Assembly: GCA_033558025.1 (NCBI GenBank)
Contig: JAUCEF010000001.1
Coordinates: 4,650,001 to 4,714,000 of the forward strand
Source of the DNA: Phytophthora sp. 'mugwort'
Lineage: Eukaryota; Oomycota; Peronosporomycetes; Peronosporales; Peronosporaceae
Length of the DNA: 64,000 bases
Direction: 5' to 3'
Under the pieces are notes generated by a model. The model had not been told where the DNA came from. It saw nothing but the letters and a program-made list of their open reading frames with translations, and did not search any database. Position numbers and translations under genes: made by a program. This document shows positions 35,587 through 45,264 of the stretch, one piece after another (within the stretch, counting starts at the first letter, position 1; every line of letters starts with the position of its first letter).

Positions 35587-35872
35587 TGTCTTCACCTTGC
35601 GTTTCCGAACGTTCTTCAAGCGCTCGCACATACACCCCTTCTCCTTAGTTATACCCATTACCTTTAACCCGGCAAGTGCCACCCGTACACGAGTTCCCAC
35701 GTTGCGGTCCAGGCTTTCCACGGTGGGAACGCCGGCACGGATCTCTTCAAGCTTGGTACGCTTCTCCTTCGCGAAAACATTCGGTGGCCCGGCGACGTGA
35801 CGCCTCTGCACACGGGTAGATCAGGCAGTCCATTAGGAGTGTCAACCGGTCGTCCGAGCGCGGACCGTTACA
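35587..35872 (-). repeat. Candidate 5' LTR of Gypsy element 2
   Basis: This 286-base repeat has TG...CA ends on either strand (plus strand TGTCTTC to GTTACA). It pairs with 22029-22307 and bounds the minus-strand gag-pol. Just inside it, minus-strand sequence reads GGAG then TGGCGTGCCGG, which could be a tRNA primer site starting with TGG. One minus frame stays open across the whole repeat. Confidence 0.7.
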
Positions 35873-36335
35873 ATTGCCCCCCACAATCGTCACATTCTCC
35901 CTAAACCTCAATATATATCGATATGATTGGCTGAAACAAAATACGGTATAGTGAAACCGAGCCTAACGTTGAAAGGAAGCCAAATGCCTCCTTTTGAGGG
36001 GTCCTTTGCATCATCTTTTGTGAATACTGTTAAAGCACGTAAAATGCCTCCTTTTAGCGCGAAAGTTAACCCTGTGCAGTTCAGCAGATAATGATCCTGT
36101 TTCATGTACGGCGCGTTACGTGTAAAAAAATCTATAAACGTTCCAGTACTGTAGCGTCTGGTGCTGCCAGTTGCGGAAACAGAAGTCGAAGTGACGCCAA
36201 ATTGTATCCATATAAGTGACAGTTGATAAATCAGATCTAGCTACAACCTTTTGTGTTTCACCAATAGATTTTCTTGGGCAGGCCCGAGCCCACTTTTCAA
36301 TCTTCCGACTTGGGCACACAAAACAGAAACCCATC
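35873..36335. other. Upstream region of the RBR gene; no ORF recognised
   Basis: The sequence is AT-rich. It contains two copies of an AAATGCCTCCTTTT word (about 35982 and 36042). It probably holds the promoter and 5' UTR of the RBR-like gene. The reading frame of that gene is open back to 36216 but only from a GTG codon. Confidence 0.35.
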
Positions 36336-37367
36336 ATGACAAAAGCTACTTGCCAAATTTGCCTGGACACTATCGACGATGGTCAACTGCTGACGAACGT
36401 GTGTGGGAAGATCTGTAGTGCCCGGATCTGCCAGCAATGCATTGGCCACCACGTTGAGGTGACGCTGACGAAATTCTATCCGGGTATCGTCCCTCGAATT
36501 AGATGTCCAATCTGTCTAGTCGCGATGCATTCAAGTCGCTGGGAGATTCGCGTCCCTCATGAGACCAAGGTGACGTTGTTAGCGAAGTACACCGAGCTGT
36601 GTCGTCAGGCGTGTATAGTGACGCCGCCGTGTTGCCACAATACGGACTACACGCACCTTCCGGTGTACGACCCGGAACGAAAACCTTCAAGTCCGATCGT
36701 GGCTCTACCGTCGCTGGTGGCGAAGCTCACGACTATGTGCAAGAAGTTCTGCCGCCACAAGCTAGAGCCTCGTACAATTTTGGACTATTCTTTCAGTACC
36801 TTCCAGGAAGAGAAAGCTGTTATCCTCCTAAACGAGCAGATATTACCACGTATTCAAGACCCAGAGCGACGTGCCACTCTGCTGCTGTCGCTGATGTACG
36901 TCCGTCCGAAGACAAAGACGTACTGCTGCGGACAAGATTTCTGCTTCAATTGCAAAGGCAGCGGTCATCATGAGTCCTGCGTTGAGGAATTCAATGAGGA
37001 AACTGATCTCGTGCGTTGCCGTAGGTGCCGTGCACTGTTGCTAAAGGTTGAAGGTTGTGACGCCGTTAACTGTGTCTGTGGATTCCACATGAACTGGTCT
37101 TTGGAGCAAAGCCTTCGGCAAGAACGAAAGAAGGGTATGTTGCCTGTGGATATCTTCGACATCTCGCTGACAAAGCATTGGCTCGTGTTTCGAGGCCGAC
37201 TGGCAGTGCTAATGAGCAGGATGCGATGGAAGTGGGAGCTAACAAAGCGTCCTCCTGTACATCCAATTTTCGTCGTGGGCGTGTGGCGCTTTCGATTTCG
37301 CAACATTCTTGCCACACAGTTAAGGGCTGCATGGGTGGCGAGACGTGCCAGAAGTGTTAATGAATAA
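36336..37367 (+). CDS. RBR-type (RING-IBR-RING) E3 ubiquitin ligase-like protein
   Basis: An intron-free 343-residue protein starts at the first in-frame ATG. RING1 spans residues 6-60 (CQIC, then CGKICSARICQQC, ending CPIC). A Cys-rich middle follows (about 88-105), then an IBR-like zinc site at about 197-215 (YCCGQDFCFNCKGSGHHESC). RING2 is at about 228-254 (RCRRC, EGCDAVNCVCGFHMNW). The Cys of the GC motif (residue 241), which carries the ubiquitin thioester in RBR enzymes such as Parkin, is present. The usual later Cys of RING2 is replaced (HMNW where families read HFCW), so one zinc site may be incomplete. The C-terminal tail is basic. It would attach ubiquitin to unknown substrates. A decayed tandem copy follows directly. 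Confidence 0.75.
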   Translation: MTKATCQICLDTIDDGQLLTNVCGKICSARICQQCIGHHVEVTLTKFYPGIVPRIRCPICLVAMHSSRWEIRVPHETKVTLLAKYTELCRQACIVTPPCCHNTDYTHLPVYDPERKPSSPIVALPSLVAKLTTMCKKFCRHKLEPRTILDYSFSTFQEEKAVILLNEQILPRIQDPERRATLLLSLMYVRPKTKTYCCGQDFCFNCKGSGHHESCVEEFNEETDLVRCRRCRALLLKVEGCDAVNCVCGFHMNWSLEQSLRQERKKGMLPVDIFDISLTKHWLVFRGRLAVLMSRMRWKWELTKRPPVHPIFVVGVWRFRFRNILATQLRAAWVARRARSVNE

Positions 37368-37629
37368 TTTGGTTTGGGGCATCCTACAACCTGCCGTGGC
37401 TTTCTTTAATGATAGATTCGGCCTTAAAATGCGTCGCCACTTCGTAATTTCCGAAATTCTTGTACCCAATCAGGCAGAGCGAATTGCGTACATGTATTAT
37501 CGGTACTACAAAAAAAAGATGGAAACCACGAAACACAAGTTGAATTACGATGTGAGTGGCGGAATCGGACCATGTTACAACGAAATCCAGCAGTTGAGGG
37601 AAAATGCCATCGATTTTAGCCCCGGATCT

Positions 37630-38405
37630 ACTTTCCGATCTCTCAATTTGGGCACAGCTATGACAAAAATGACGAACCTGTGTGGGAAGACCTGCAACGC
37701 CCGGATCTGCCAGAAATGCATGGGTCGTCACAGGAGCTGACAAAATTCTACCCGCGTATTCAACCTCCCTCGAATTTGCTGCCCAATCTGTCTACAGCAG
37801 TCGCGAAGCATGCGAGTCGCTGGAAGAGTCGAGTTCCCAGTAAACTTTAGGTGACGCTGTTAGTGAAGTACATCGAGTTATGTCGCCAGGCCTGTATCGT
37901 GACGCCGCCGTGCTGTAAGCTAAATTAGTTGATATTATCAAGTATTCAAAACCCAGAACGACGTGCCGCTCTGCTGCTGTCGCTGGTGAACATCCGTCTG
38001 AACATGATGACGTACTGTTGCGAACAAAAGTTCTGCTTTAACTGCAAAGCAACATTCATGAGTCCTGCGCGAAGGAATTCGATGAGGAAACTGCTCTCGT
38101 GCGCTGCCGTAGGTGCTGTGCACTGGTGCTAAAGGTTGAAGGTTGTGACGCAGTGAACTGTGTCTGTGGACTCCACATGGACTGATCGGTGGGACAAAAC
38201 CTTCGCCAAGAGAGGAGAAGGGTGCTGCCTGTTGACATTGCGGTATAAACGGAAGATGAGCAATCTGGTGCACCAAGCGCTCGTACAGCGCGTAGAATAC
38301 TTCCGCGCCAATATTCTCCTTCGTCATGCAGAACCACGAAAAGGGCGTCACACGAGCAAGAAGGCAACGCACGCCCGTGACGGCGTCGTCGCCCTTGGAA
38401 CCTAA
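37630..38405 (+). pseudogene. Tandem RBR pseudogene
   Basis: This is a decayed duplicate of the preceding gene. A RING1 remnant (CGKTCNARICQKCMGRH) ends at a stop at 37738, and CCPICL-like sequence follows out of frame. The IBR/RING2 part is recognisable at 37935-38185 (TYCCEQKFCFNCK, then RCRRCCALVLKVEGC, then CVCGLHMD and a stop). A large part of the middle is deleted. A hydrophilic ORF upstream (37369-37660) has no counterpart in the intact copy. Confidence 0.7.
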
Positions 38406-38863
38406 TACGTACCGCCGTAATCAGCGCTGTTGATTCCGAAGCCGGTCATCGCCGAAGAAATGATCTGGAACAAGTACTGCGACATCGTACAATATGAACC
38501 ACAGAATCTCAAAGGCTCGATCTGAGTGCGCTCAACGAGAATGCCGTCCGGGGCCGTGAAGGTCACAACGCTGCCTAAACCATGAGAAAAATGTACTTGA
38601 CCAGAATATTGCGGGCCCGTATTGAGCTGTTCACTCTTTCGGCTATGTAATTGGAGCCCAGCTTGGGTCCGAGTAGTATGGGTTGACTGATAACACTCAG
38701 CAAGACGAAGCACACGGCCCCGACGATGAGCATATACATATATGTACGGCCGACGCAAGAAGCCGCAGATCGGGTAGTAATCCGTCACGGTACCGATGTA
38801 GACCTTGAGCATGTAGGGCAGCGAGATCAAGACACTCGCGGATGGCTTTTCATCCCCGAACAT
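38402..38863 (-). pseudogene. Folate-biopterin transporter (FBT/BT1 family) relic
   Basis: The minus frame carries two FBT family signatures. One is the transmembrane/loop block LPYMLKVYIGTVTDYYPICG followed by FLRRPYIY; relatives read LKP-x-Y-G-x-x-x-D-x-x-P-I-x-G-Y-R-R-R-P-Y. The other is a later block ending TGFGINSADYGGTY, matching the family's TGFG-x-NG-x-EYGGTF. The sequence between is shorter than in intact proteins and no full 10-12-helix frame exists. FBT transporters are strongly expanded in oomycetes. This fragment is non-functional. Confidence 0.65.
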
Positions 38864-39966
38864 GCGAATTCAGTTGGTTAGCAAGGGTTAGATACGAAGT
38901 ACATGGTACCATAGACTACGTCGACGCAGCATATTGTGCTATCATCTTGAACTGTACAGGTTGGGCGGTCGACCAGGTCGAATGGCTCCGTCTTCGAGGT
39001 TCTCGGCATTGGGCATCCTTACTCATGTTAGTCGGGTTTGGACGGCAGACTCGCGTTCGAGAAACGGTGCACGCCAGGGACGTTCGTATTTGCCGGAAAT
39101 TTTGAGAAATACGAAGTGCACATGTCAACACGAAGTAGGCGAGATTGACCAGTGCTGAGCGACCTGATGGGAAGTGGACGACAAGCGTTTTCCATTGCAA
39201 CCACCAGGACGAAAGTGAGTCTCCGCTACGGTACTCAAATCGTAGAGATGCATTGGTGATGCGGGCATCGCCCCAATCAAATGGGGGAGGGTCGCTGAGT
39301 GGATACCAACGAAAGTCACAACTTCTCGGTAGACCGGTCGTCGGAAACTGATTGATCTCGCTCACGTGTGCTTCAAATAATGCACATTACTCTATATATT
39401 TTACCACGTGAGTACGATTGCTTAATTGTGTCTGATGAGCGACATGGCCTTGTCAACGAACTAATCACGCAAATTACTATGTGTGCAATCGGGTTGGTCC
39501 ACCCCTGGAAGTCAGTCAAAACGAAGTGAATCGACTGTTGCTCGTGCAGTAGCCTTGTACTTAAGTAATAGTCTTTTCGATTTGATCTTCGGTATCTTGT
39601 AGAATGTAGCTACGGTATTCTAACATCTCTTACTCTGTGACTGCTGAATGACGGGAAAATTCAGTGAATAAGCTTAAATAATAATAGAAGGCCGCGATGG
39701 AAAAACTATATTGTCGCGATGCGATTTCCGAACGCCCCACTTTTCCTCGCCTTATCGCCAAGCGCTCCACGATCAACACAACATCAACATTACGTCGGAG
39801 AACGCTGTCCACAACCTGCTGGGTCGTCCAAAAGGGTCGTCACGAACCACTTGGAAGCGTGTAATTGCACGTCGTCTTCGAGGTGAGTACTGGTATACAA
39901 AGTGCCTAAAACGACATTGTGTGCTAAATCGGGAACTGCGCCGGCCTTTCATGCCCAAATGGAACG
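38864..39966. other. No recognisable gene
   Basis: Frames at 38916-39365 (minus) and 39711-39992 (plus) are open but match nothing I know. The first could be upstream FBT gene sequence, but no transmembrane pattern supports it. Confidence 0.3.
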
Positions 39967-40005
39967 CAAAGACCACCAATCAATACTATTGATTGGTGGT
40001 CTTTG
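39967..40005. repeat. Perfect 19-base palindrome, 1-base centre
   Basis: CAAAGACCACCAATCAATA, then C, then its exact reverse complement. It forms a near-ideal hairpin. It could be two abutting transposon ends or a fold-back element end. Confidence 0.95.
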
Positions 40006-40252
40006 ATTCAATAGCGGAGATGCCCAGTTTAATTTGTACCAATCAGAACACATTTTACGCGAATATTGGCAAATCTGTGATCCGATGAAGTGTGAATCCT
40101 TCCATCATTTCCGAACGGAGTAAGTATAATAGAGGGTGAGGAGGCGTGCATTAAAGTACTTATGAAACCTTTATACTGCATCTGGAGCAACGATTCGATG
40201 CGTAATTGTTGATACCGGCACCTGTGTCGCCTACTAATTCAGATCAAGTTTA

Positions 40253-40393
40253 CTTTACCACAAGGGATGTTTTTCCTTCCACATACCCTTGTAACTTCCA
40301 TAGCAAAAATGCGGGTGTATCTCCAACGTTCCAATCCCACTGGTTCTTAGATTTGTGGAGGTTCAACCACTTGTATACCTGGTCAGGGGTAAT
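40253..40393 (-). pseudogene. WY-domain fragment of an RXLR-type effector
   Basis: The minus frame reads ITPDQVYKWLNLHKSKNQW, then a DTPAFLLW block, ending before a stop. It matches the WY segment of the effector pseudogene at 13.5 kb (YPDQVYKLLNLRKPKNQW, RPVFLLW) in spacing and most residues. No signal peptide, RXLR or EER is attached, because the upstream side is replaced by the LINE at about 40395-40430. Confidence 0.55.
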
Positions 40394-40429
40394 ATCTGCA
40401 TGGTCACGCGAAGAAACAATCCTCCAAGA

Positions 40430-41330
40430 GTGCCAGAAGAGGGTGCTGGAGCTGCCGCATCCTCCATTTTTCATCAACGAAGTATTGCCGGTCCTGCGGC
40501 GCACGCAATTGCGCGAATTTCACGAGCAGTATCTACTCTATCGGCTGACAGCGACGATTCCACCAGAGGTCCGACTACTACGGGGAGTGGCTCAGCGCAC
40601 AATTCTGAATCTCGTCTTTGGTGCTAATACCAACTCCAATGTGGGTCATAACATGATGAGACGTCTGATGGAAGATGCAGACAGGGTGACCTTCGATGGC
40701 TCCTTCGTACTCACGTTTGTCTTCGCATCATGCACTACCGTGGATCAACGCGACGTTTCGACTCAGAAATTCCTTGATCACGATGAAGGACACCACGGCA
40801 CTTGACAAGGCCACAGCTTTGGGAACAATGGCTGTAGATCAGCTCGCGCTGTTTTACTTAAAATCTAGATAATGAACACTGGCAAGTTGGGGCTACAGCT
40901 CTGCACCTTGCACTCCAACACATGGCCAGTGAGCCGGTGGTTCAAGTTGCAAGGCTGACCAAGGCAACAGGATCACCAGTCCAAGATAGGGACCACTGGC
41001 GGGTCACTTTCCGCACCACTTCTTGCCCTCAATCGCTCCGAGAGGTGCCGTGCGTTAAACTGGAAGAACACCCGGTGCTTCAGCATCACCATCGGCTGCA
41101 TCTCCGGATTCCGTGTTTCCGCTGCTACAGCCCAGGACACTCGGCAACGATGTGCAAAACGATGGAGGCTCGGATTGACACCACGAGAGCAAGATATCAA
41201 GCTTTTCACTGGCGTGACCAGCCGCGTCCCTTCCATCAGGCCTGGCAAAGTACAAACAGCGATGGTCAAGCAGTTCACGACGATGCTCAGAGCGGCTGCG
41301 GAAAAGCATTTAAATGCGGATAATGAATCC
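40430..41330 (+). pseudogene. LINE ORF1 gag-like region with zinc knuckle
   Basis: The frame 40206-40805 carries a helical, charged region (EETILQECQKRVLEL, then REFHEQYLLYRLT). After a frame change, 40922-41323 encodes PCFRCYSPGHSATMCK, a CCHC knuckle typical of LINE and retroviral nucleocapsids. It would bind the element RNA. Confidence 0.6.
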
Positions 41331-41786
41331 AGAGCGCTAACCGCCACAACCGCCGGAGTGCTCTACGGGTAAATGGGGGAAGATAACTGACGAAATTCAG
41401 GTCAACAGCCCCGGTGACGTGACTAAGGACCGTGGAGAAGCGATGCTCACACCATTCTTACAGGGGGCTACAACTTGTGAACCCGAGGCAGCCTCTCTGA
41501 ACCAACGGGCGCGGGTCACAAAGGGCATGCAGCCGAACAGAGGCAGACACAGAACAGTCACGCCCAAAAACGCTCCCGTCACCAATCAAAGTTTGACGCC
41601 TTCGTGGCCCAGGGGAGCAAGCTCCACAACAGATACGCTGCTTTACAGGAGGAGCATGATGAAGATGATGAAGAAGACATGGAGGACACGGGCGTCTGAG
41701 AGCAGCTAACGGATGAGGGCTGGTTCGGATCCCCGAGAGCGAGGACGAGGAAATGAAGGAAGGGGAGCTGGACAACCATCACGACG

Positions 41787-42720
41787 GTGTCGCGGGCACC
41801 CCCGCAGTTGGGTACCGACGACTCGGAACGGGAGAGCGTGAATGATGTTCCATGTGCATACCCGGATATCGCCACCACTACTGCTGCAGAGAGCTCAAGT
41901 TCCAAGAGGGAACGGCCACGTACAGAAGGTAGTACGATTCAAAGACCGGCACCACAGCCAGTTTTCGGACACCCAGCCCTGCTAACGCCAGCATCTCCCG
42001 CAATTTCTTCTCAGTTAAGTGATCAGTCTCAAGAGTGGGAGTTGATTAAGGTCGTTAGCTCGACCCCAGCGCGGCCTGTCAGCTTCTGGCTGGCGCTTTT
42101 CCATGGGAAGCTGTTCTCCGTACCCCCTGATGGCAATTGCTTGCTCCACGCATACCACGCGAGTGTCAACGACTGCGCTTCAATTAGCTACAAGCTTAAC
42201 AAGGCGATCGTCTGGAAACTAAATGTCCGCAAACATGACCTCTACACGATCATGATGGGAAACCTTGTAGGAGACGTGGAGCTAGGTCTACTCGATCCAT
42301 ATGCGGAGCTGTCCCGCATTTACCCGGACAGGACACAACCAGAGTCCGCGGCAACAGCGATGGCGGAACTATACGCACACTACAAGCGGGAACGAGCCGT
42401 CTCCGTAACTTCAACCCGGCCAGCAGGGTTCTCGGCCGGCGGGGCTTTCCTGCAGGACTGACCCAATACGAGTGCGAACCAATTTACGTCATCGACGAAC
42501 TGGCTGATGGAGCTTCATTCGTACAGCGGTACTTATATAGGAATTGCACAAGAGCGGATGGCACGTTTTTTGAAAGTGGAGTAGTGAAGACTTTATCGCA
42601 TGAACGGGCAGTCACGATTTTTGAGGGGTACAAGATGAACGGGTTGGTATCTGTGTTGATTGTGCTCCGGCACGCTGAACAGCACTTCTATGCGGTCCAT
42701 CATGGCGCGCTCCTTCGTTA
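41787..42720 (+). pseudogene. OTU-like cysteine protease domain in the LINE
   Basis: The frame ending at 42461 has a Pro/Ser-rich N-terminal part, then LFSVPPDGNCLLHAYHAS. The P-x-D-G-N-C-L-x-H-A core (DGNC at 42129-42140) is the catalytic Asp/Cys motif of OTU-family deubiquitinases. In a shifted frame, LRHAEQHFYAVHH (His codon at 42683) supplies the matching catalytic His region about 185 codons later, the usual spacing range. One frame change between them breaks it. Such domains are known in some retroelements and viruses; here its place between gag and endonuclease suggests a polyprotein or host-ubiquitin role (inference). Confidence 0.6.
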
Positions 42721-44062
42721 ATGGGACTCCACGCTGGACCCGGACATGCGTGAGCGTCTTAATGCTGCCCACCGCGTACTAACGGACAGCACGTTAGATC
42801 GGCGGCCTCTCCTGACGGACGTATGCGAGCAACTGGCAGTGGAGACGGAGGCGGAATTACAACAGCACACGGACTGCTGTGATTAAGTTGGAGAAACACA
42901 ATCGTCTACTACCTCGAGCGCAGAAGAGGAGGCTCAGAAAATCAAGATCGGAAGCATTCCCGAAGGGATTGACTCAAATACGTATGCGCGCATACTCCGT
43001 AACGTGGCGGATAAGGACTTGGATGCCCTGGACGTTAGGAGACGCCGGATGTGTAATGACGCTAACATTGATGCGCTTCTGACATGGCGACGTAAGCATG
43101 GGAGGAAGCATGGACTTCATATCATCAAAGATTCCATGACTGCAGAGCAATTTCAAAGCTGGTTGCTGGAACACATCAACGTTTGCAGGGAGGTCTTTAC
43201 AGCCCGTCCTTTCCCATAGCCAGTGATCAAGGCCAGCTCTGCCAAATTCCTAGAGGCCTGGGGGGATTACGAAGTGTACGCCGAGCAGATTGCTGTCCTG
43301 TGGGTAGTGAGGGATAGTAAGAAGATGACGGAGCGATCGCGATCGCACTGCACTGGCTGGCTCAAAACGTGCTATATCAGAATCGCGTTGTTAGCGTGCA
43401 TGCGAAAAGGCCAGATGGTATCGGCTCCATAGCTTACTGCCGGCGGTGATGGTGCGGTATCAACCGCAAGAAATGGAAGTCGGAGACTGGAGAATTCTCC
43501 CCTTATTGCCTTACGTAATTTCGGGATGGTCAGGATGCACTTCGGCAGCGACTCCAAGGGCAGTGCAGTCTGCGTGGTTCACTTCGACTGAAGCAGTTAT
43601 GCACGGACGTGCTCTGCGAAAATAGCTGGAGTGCAGCTCCACAGGTAGCAGGCAGAGCTTACGCTCGCCGGGGGACGATATGCCAATTCAGGCACCCAAT
43701 CCTCCTCCTCGAAACTAAGGGCTCATCAGCCCTTACTCCAGATGATGCACATTGGTCCAGGTGCAGCAGCGATCGGACAGGCAAGCCCGACAACAGCATT
43801 TGGCGAAAGGGTCCTTCTCAAGCAAATTTGGTAGCCCCGATGGGGGCAGTTGGATATTGACCAGCACCAACATCAGGGGGAGTAAAGGGGCCTCGGCTCC
43901 AACAGGAATCTACAAAAGCAGAAGACGGAGCCTCCGAGCGGTGAAATCGGAGGACAACGGACCCTAGGCGATTTTTTTATCCGGTCGTAAGCGGGGCAAA
44001 AAAAATCCAAGCAGCTCCGCAGTCGTTTTCGTGCAGAGAGGCATAAGCAGCAGAGGCAGGTA
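42721..44062 (+). pseudogene. LINE region between OTU and endonuclease, unrecognised
   Basis: Frames 43004-43219 and 43223-43432 are helical and basic/acidic (RRRRMCNDANIDALLTW, EQFQSWLLEHINVC) and look like one protein with breaks. The part from 43600 to 44060 is degraded. No domain was recognised. Confidence 0.4.
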
Positions 44063-44380
44063 ATGGCAAGAGAAGGGAATTGCTCAGAGCAATCAGGAAT
44101 GAAGGCGGGAGGCCTCCGTGTGACAGACCGGACCTTTGGCTGCGTAACGCAGAATGTAAATGGTTTTGGCGGGACGGCCACTGACCGAGACGCTTGGTTC
44201 CACAGCATGCGGAATCGAGGCAATCATGGCCGGAACGACGTGTATTACTTCAAGAAACCCATGTGGAGAGTACAGACGTCGGGGCGTTCGTTCAGCACTA
44301 CTCGCTCGGATGGGAATTTCGCACAGGGGAAGGAAGTCAGTAGTGGTTTACAGTACACAATCGGGGCTGTTTTATAATTC
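44063..44380 (+). pseudogene. LINE ORF2 start: APE-type endonuclease
   Basis: The frame reads CVTQNVNGFGGTATDRDAW, in which TQNVNG is the first conserved motif (Q-N-x-N-G) of apurinic-like endonucleases in L1-type LINEs. The E-x-x-H motif expected downstream is not legible. The domain stops at the junction with the AT-rich block. Confidence 0.5.
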
Positions 44381-44502
44381 CATCTGGATGTACTAAAACA
44401 ATTATTAACCATGAATTAGCAAAGGGATAACACCCTATATAATTTTGGCAGCTCCTGTCGATAGTCAATACGCAAAGAGACACATGTTTTGTTCTCAAAG
44501 GG

Positions 44503-44962
44503 TCCTGATAGCGAAATATGTAAAGGTGCATAGGTTAGTGAATATAAGATACAATATTTTATGAAGTTATCCAAATATCAGGATCAAAAATATAAAGACG
44601 TTCCATCCTGATAGATAAATATAAAGATTTAATGACCATAACAGTGAATAAGTTAAGTTTTAATTTAAAGCATTCAATACTCGAGGCAATGCTTAAAGAT
44701 CGATCCTACTGTAAGTGGCTGATGAAACAACTATGGTTTCAGAAACGGCTCGAGTATGGTATCGTCAAAAACAGGTTAAAGTCTTATGGATGTGGCGTAG
44801 GTCTCGTCAAGGAAACTGAATATGTTGATGTATTTGATTCATGTAATAGAACGTGGTGTTATTCAGATAGAAGCTGTTGCTTTAAGACTGAAGAAAAATA
44901 TAGGTATCGGTGTCCCAAATGTGGACATCAGAAATAAATAAACATTTTTTTTAATCCTGATA
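44503..44962. promoter_or_regulatory. Recurrent TCCTGATA octamer in Maverick left part
   Basis: TCCTGATA occurs at 44503-44510, 44606-44613 and 44955-44962, and inverted at 44576-44583. The last direct copy lies 29 bases before an ORF start. A shared regulatory or protein-binding word of the element is possible. Confidence 0.35.
44632..44937 (+). CDS. Small Cys-rich (zinc-ribbon-like) Maverick protein
   Basis: A 101-residue intact frame starts with ATG 5 bases after an AAATATAAAGA word. It ends with a zinc-binding-like RYRCPKCGHQK after an earlier pair of Cys-containing segments (CNRTWCYSDRSCC). The N-terminal half is basic and helical. No family was recognised. A DNA- or RNA-binding role is plausible from the zinc ribbon and charge. 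Confidence 0.5.
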   Translation: MTITVNKLSFNLKHSILEAMLKDRSYCKWLMKQLWFQKRLEYGIVKNRLKSYGCGVGLVKETEYVDVFDSCNRTWCYSDRSCCFKTEEKYRYRCPKCGHQK

Positions 44963-44990
44963 CGAAGTCCTCTATAGTATAAAAATAACA

Positions 44991-45224
44991 ATGACCTATT
45001 CACCTGAAAAGTATCAAGGTAATAAGGAACGCTTCAAAGCGAACCTGATGCGGTATTTTACCTCAAGACGAGAGAAACACGTATCGCTATGCAAAAAGCG
45101 TACGATACAGCCCATAGAGAACAGATTAATACTCGACGTAGGGATAAGCGCAAACTACTTAAAACAAACGAGAAAACAGAATCGAAGTAATTCAAATCAT
45201 TTTTTTGTATTTCCAAGAATATAA
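44991..45224 (+). CDS. Small basic Maverick protein, unknown
   Basis: A 77-residue frame beginning MTYSPEKYQGNKERF, rich in Lys and Arg, with no recognised domain. It is preceded by a TATAAAAATA stretch 7 bases before the ATG. It may be a truncated gene, because the last 15 residues look non-native. Confidence 0.4.
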   Translation: MTYSPEKYQGNKERFKANLMRYFTSRREKHVSLCKKRTIQPIENRLILDVGISANYLKQTRKQNRSNSNHFFVFPRI

Positions 45225-45264
45225 AGTTCTATCTTAAGCAAAGTCTAACTAAATATAAAGACTT

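Larger units (their letters stand above)
22029..35872 (-). mobile_element. Ty3/Gypsy LTR retrotransposon 2 with nested insertion
   Basis: Reading right to left: 5' LTR, leader, gag with CCHC zinc knuckle, acidic linker, aspartic protease, RT, RNase H, integrase, a nested pogo-type transposon, an antisense accessory ORF, a hydrophobic ORF, 3' LTR. Total 13.8 kb, of which about 1.5 kb is the nested transposon. The domain order defines Gypsy. All genes carry frameshifts, so the copy is dead. The two LTR-like ends lack a matching target duplication, which suggests recombination with another copy. Confidence 0.75.
40430..44380 (+). mobile_element. LINE (non-LTR retrotransposon), 5' part
   Basis: Plus-strand order: a gag-like ORF1 region, a CCHC zinc knuckle, a NRYAALQEEHDEDDEED segment, an OTU-like domain, an unrecognised region, then the start of an APE-type endonuclease domain near 44130. 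Reverse transcriptase is absent because the copy ends where the AT-rich Maverick block begins at about 44380. Every ORF is interrupted. It resembles L1/Tx1-like LINEs of oomycetes; the clade is not determined. Confidence 0.65.
44588..45261 (+). promoter_or_regulatory. AAATATAAAGA words upstream of Maverick ORFs
   Basis: The exact 11-mer AAATATAAAGA occurs at 44588-44598, 44617-44627 and 45251-45261, with a near copy at 45217-45227. Two lie directly before the ATG at 44632 and one just before the polymerase reading region. They look like TATA-type promoter elements. Confidence 0.4.

Noticed and set aside
36216..36335. Upstream extension of the RBR gene by 40 codons
   Set aside because: It begins at GTG and matches no RBR sequence; the ATG at 36336 directly precedes RING1.
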